Of a stretch of DNA of 64,000 nucleotides, positions 60,340 to 64,000 are shown piece after piece. The stretch comes from Coffea arabica. Taxonomy: Eukaryota > Streptophyta > Magnoliopsida > Gentianales > Rubiaceae. The stretch covers positions 15,501,557 to 15,565,556 of the forward strand of contig NC_092320.1 in assembly GCF_036785885.1 (NCBI RefSeq). The letters are read 5' to 3'. Positions within the stretch are counted from its first letter, which is position 1; every line of letters begins with the position of its first letter. The notes beneath the pieces are model-generated. The model did no database searches. It was given only the letters and a program-made list of their open reading frames with translations, and had not been told where the DNA came from. The translations under genes and the position numbers were made by a program.

Positions 60340-61017
60340 AATATTGAATGTTGGGTAAATATTACTTTAGATCCTTCAACTATAAATGCGCTTCTATCTT
60401 AAAGTCAATTTATAAACCCTACCTTTCAGTCTTTTTTCGAATAAGTTCTTATGTATTTTCTCCGCTCTTGTAATAGACCCCCTCTTTATTTTTTAGCACC
60501 TCTGGCTTAATCTCACATATATTCACCAGAAGAAACTTGACAAGTAGTTCCTCACTTTCCCAATTTCAACCTCATTAATTCTCAAATTTTGTTCGAATTA
60601 GAAAGCAGAATAATTTACATATAATATCACATAATAGATAGATAGACGTTTCTAGTTTGTAAAAACATTTTTGAAATAACCATTATGGATCTCTAAACTA
60701 CAGAATCCAAGAAATTGTACAAGAGACCTTATTCATGAATTTTCCTCGTCCCTTTTTACATTTTCCTTTTTTCCTTTCGAGTTATTTGTTTTCTGCCGAT
60801 CCTTGCTCATTCTCTTAGAAATAGCCGATTCCATTGCTGCAAAATTCATGGATGTTTCTGAATAAGCCATTTAGTTTTGTACATAGTTATCCTCCTAATT
60901 CTACGTGTGGCAGCTCAGCCGGAAACTTCTTGGGAGACTTTAATATTTGAAAGATTATGACTATATGTTGGCAGGGCAAAAAATTAATAAAAACTCTATC
61001 AATGCAAACTAGTTCCA
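60340..61017. other. Spacer of the germin-like inverted repeat
   Basis: No gene is seen. Together with 59486-59821 it forms the non-duplicated centre between the divergent germin-like promoters. Confidence 0.5.
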
Positions 61018-61205
61018 CCACGCGGAAGCCGGCTCGCACTATTATGGATTTGTGCAGGAATTAGTATAAAAAAGCATGAAAACTTTATTCCATTAACTAA
61101 CCATATCTATGACTCATTCCTCCAGAATGTTGATTGGACGGCCATTTAAATGAAAGAAAAAAAAAATGTCTAGGGATATTGCTTGAACATCAACTTCCTC
61201 TCTAT

Positions 61206-61215
61206 CTATATATAG
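61206..61215 (+). promoter_or_regulatory. TATA box of germin-like copy 2
   Basis: CTATATATAG about 90 bp upstream of the ATG at 61304, mirror of the element in copy 1. Confidence 0.7.
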
Positions 61216-61303
61216 CTTGAGTAGGAGAAACGCGTCCAACACCCAAAAGCTAATCCATTATTGATCAACCTTTGTATTCTTTTTGCTTCCCCCGTCCGCC
61301 CAA

Positions 61304-62156
61304 ATGGCAACTTCAATTGTTTTCTCAACTCTTCTTGCTCTTTGTTTCTGTTACGTTTCCTTTGCATTTGATCCTCAACCTTTGCAAGATTTCTGTGTAG
61401 CTGATGCTGGCGGCGCAGGTAATGCATATTAACTTTTTCATATTCACTGGCTCTGGCCAGCTCTTCATGTGCTAATGCTTTCGTTATCACATTAACGATT
61501 CCAAAGAGCAAATAAAGAAAAATGTTTAACTAATTTCCAGTTTTAACTTGCTGTTTTTCCTTCCCTCCCCTGGTGTTACCGGGCTAACTCCTTACTGATT
61601 TTAATGGCAACTTTTTTCAGTTAGAGTGAATGGTGTGGTATGCAAAGATCCCAAGAAAGTAACAGCGGAAGATTTCTTCTTCAGTGGATTGCAAAAACCC
61701 GGCAACACCTTGAACCCGTCTGGCTCCAGGGTCACCCCAGTATTTGCAGCTCAACTTCCGGGACTCAACACACTTGGCATCTCAATGGCGCGCATTGACT
61801 ATGCGCCCTGGGGAATCAACCCTCCTCACACCCATCCCAGAGCCACTGAAATCCTCACTGTTCTTGAAGGTTCTCTCCATGTTGGATTCGTCACTTCCGC
61901 TCCAGAGAATCGCCTGTTCACCAAGGTCCTCCAAAAGGGTGACGTTTTCGTCTTTCCGGCAGGACTCATCCATTTCCAGAGAAACGTGGGATACACAAAT
62001 GCTGTTGCCATAGCTGGTCTAAACAGCCAAAATCCGGGTGTCATATCCGTTGCAGCCAATGTCTTTGGATCCAATCCGCGCATCAGTAGTGATGTTCTCG
62101 CCAAGGCATTCCAAGTCGACAGAAATATTGTGGAGACAATCCAATCAAAGTTCTAA
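61304..62156 (+). CDS. Germin-like protein, copy 2 (two exons)
   Basis: Exons 61304-61418 and 61621-62156, intron 202 nt, 216 residues. It differs from copy 1 at about nine residues. The signal peptide ([20 protein letters not shown]) and both cupin boxes with the His, His, Glu and His metal ligands are intact. Differences include GNTLNP for GNTSNP, which removes the N-glycosylation sequon seen in copy 1, and Pro to Arg and Ala to Val changes near the C-terminus. Most exon 2 differences are silent, consistent with selection on the protein. Role and location should be as for copy 1: a secreted manganese cupin. The promoter is more diverged than the exons, so expression could differ. Confidence 0.93.
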
Positions 62157-62308
62157 ATCAGCAACCTTGCAAAAACTTCATGAAACAAATTGTCATAGTT
62201 AATTAATGTATTCCAGTTTGAATTTCTGCATCCTATAATTTATTACTTGTGTGTGCTTCATTGTTTTGTAATAATGAACCCCTGAATTAATGGAGCTTCC
62301 ATTCTTTA

Positions 62309-63568
62309 ACAGTCAATTTCTGCCCACGTGTTATTGAGCTCCAAACATATAAACCAACCGTACTAGTCCCATATCTTTGGAGCACATATAACTTTTCGGT
62401 CTAAATCTAACTTGGAAATGAATATCAACTCTTTGTAGGCAATGAACTCTATTTGACGATCTTCTAGGCACAGCTATAGATGGTGCCACGGACCCCAAAA
62501 AAGAAAAAAAAAATCTCTAAATGCAATTTGTATAGGACTTGGAACAACAAACTTATCACCAACTTTGGGTAATTTAAGGTTCTGAAAACGTTGTAAACCA
62601 AGTTTGTGGCCATATGATACTAATCATTTGTTATCATTCTCTCTCTTTTTCTTATAAAGATAGAGAGGCCTACGTCTATCTGAGAGAAAACTCCTATTAC
62701 ATTTGAGAAACTCAAGTGATCAACATATACACTGGTTTAACTATCTGTAACTACTACTGCAACTATTGCATCAGACATTCCATGGACAACCCCCATTCAA
62801 TCAACAATTGCCAGTTCTCTGGAGTTCGAGAGCTTTACGGCAGGAAACAACCACCATTTGAACTACTCGACTGATAGCTGTAAAAACTTGTCCACTGCTT
62901 GTAACAAAATTCGTAGCAGGCCATTAACGTTGATAGGTTAAAGATAGGTTAATTAGCGACTTATATTCAAAGTTTTTTTTCCCTTTTTTCAGCTCTTGTT
63001 TCGTGAACTTGTCTCCATAGAGGTCGAGTGGGCTTTCTCTTGTAACATTGTCACTATCAAGTCTATTACCTTCTTTTTAGATATGAAATTTTTATTTTTA
63101 GTATGTCATAAGCATAAGAAACAAGGGTAGACCTAGATGCTTGAAGCCTCATCAAATATTGGATTTTAGACTATGTACGTGGTAATATCTGAATTCCTCC
63201 TTTTTTTTAATTAAATTTCATAATATTGCTGATAAAGCACTAAATTAAATTCTTTAAGTATGTTATCGTGGACACTTGATGCATGCGGTATGCATTTGGT
63301 GTCATGTTGTTCTTGTTCATAAGACTACGCACTACCCATGACACACTAGAGTTGTAATGCCTCATTATTATTATTATTATTAATTTTTTTGGGTATGGCT
63401 TAAGTTTTGAGAAATTTAAAGCTACATTAATTGAATACGTTTTATTTTTTATTTTGAATGTTACTGTTAATTATATAGTTTTTTCATGTGAATCATAATT
63501 AACTTCTTAGTTTAAGTACTTAATTTTTTATATGAATCGTAATTAATTTCTTAGTTTTATAAATTAAA
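62309..63568. other. Intergenic region without recognised gene
   Basis: Downstream of germin-like copy 2. Only short frames; the stretch includes a short TTA/TAT microsatellite at about 63364-63382. No family recognised. Confidence 0.5.
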
Positions 63569-63925
63569 GGGTTTAATTGTAATTTGCACCCTTGACTACT
63601 CAAGCATCCGACTTTGCACCTCAAAATTTTTAATTCTAGCAACTAACTACATTTAACTTTTGATTTTCAGCAATGCACTACAATAATCCAAAACAGAATT
63701 CTTCCGACCACTAATTAGTAAAAAGATCATTACAACCCTTCCTCTTCTTTTAAATTAAAATGCCATTTTTATCAGGATAGGGCCCAAATCTCACATAATT
63801 AAGGCACAGAAAAATAATCTACCGAACAAGAACCGAAGTAGAAGGTAGGTAATTGGGGAAATTAAAAGTTTAGGGAGCAAAGTTCAATTTGCAGATAGTT
63901 GAGGGGTACAAAGTGCATTTAATCC
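63569..63925. mobile_element. Mutator-type MITE with exact 9-bp target duplication, different family
   Basis: The ends are GGGTTTAATTGTAATTTGCA and, as reverse complement, GGATTAAATGCACTTTGTAC. TAAATTAAA occurs exactly at 63560-63568 and 63926-63934. The arms are only partly complementary internally (TTTGCACC / GGGAGCAAAG regions). No coding frame. Unlike the 42601 family it lacks the GGTTTAG..AAGCTATACATAACC blocks. Confidence 0.75.
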
Positions 63926-64000
63926 TAAATTAAAATAAAAATCTTCTTAGTATTATTTTCTGTACAATTAATGGTCAATTTTAGTTCGGAAAGTAATGGT

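Larger units (their letters stand above)
61018..62308 (+). repeat. Right arm of the germin-like inverted repeat
   Basis: Inverse match of 57253-59485 without the PIF/Harbinger insertion. The empty insertion site is near 62244-62250 (ATTTATTACTTG). Confidence 0.85.

Noticed and set aside
1-64000. tRNA genes, rRNA genes and CRISPR arrays
   Set aside because: I found no cloverleaf-like segment with both pol III boxes, no rRNA sequence, and no regularly spaced short repeats.

Overview
The window is plant nuclear DNA from a eudicot. It has AT-rich intergenic sequence, GT-AG introns, poly(A)-tailed retroposons, many miniature inverted-repeat elements and plant-only gene families. The species cannot be named from the sequence. 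No CRISPR, operon or bacterial feature is present.

Layout: 1-5.7 kb is transposon-rich intergenic DNA (a Tourist-like element, a MITE, overlapping foldbacks). At 7.0-9.3 kb (+) lies an intronless-CDS MCTP (three C2 domains plus a C-terminal membrane domain, FTIP3/FTIP4 type). A gene-free stretch of about 15 kb follows, holding a MITE family, a SINE with a perfect target duplication and microsatellites. At 24.8-30.8 kb (+) is an 11-exon bZIP gene of the TGA9/TGA10 type. At 34.4-36.8 kb (-) is a second MCTP closely resembling FTIP1. As I recall it, the adjacent bZIP and FTIP1-like pair matches the neighbouring Arabidopsis loci TGA10 (At5g06839) and FTIP1 (At5g06850), so this block looks like conserved microsynteny. 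At 39.3-40.9 kb (-) is a frameshifted DC1-domain pseudogene.

45.6-56.0 kb is one Ty3/gypsy chromovirus array, LTR-internal-LTR-internal-LTR, on the minus strand. It has three LTRs that appear identical, two internal regions that appear identical with a 5,009-bp period, and a 5-bp target duplication only at the outermost ends. Both internal copies carry the same two in-frame stop codons. From 57.3 to 62.3 kb there is a large imperfect inverted repeat whose arms each carry an intact two-exon germin-like protein gene in divergent orientation. The left arm was later interrupted by a PIF/Harbinger element; the right arm still shows the empty site. Mutator-type MITEs with 9-bp target duplications lie at 42.6, 59.8 and 63.6 kb.

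Functionally, the two MCTPs belong to the ER/plasmodesmal proteins that control intercellular trafficking (FT for FTIP1, STM for FTIP3/4). The bZIP is a DOG1-domain TGA factor of the clade acting in anther development with ROXY glutaredoxins. The germin-like proteins are secreted apoplastic cupins. I found no clearly undescribed biological system. The most unusual structures are the tandem retroelement and the germin-like palindrome.
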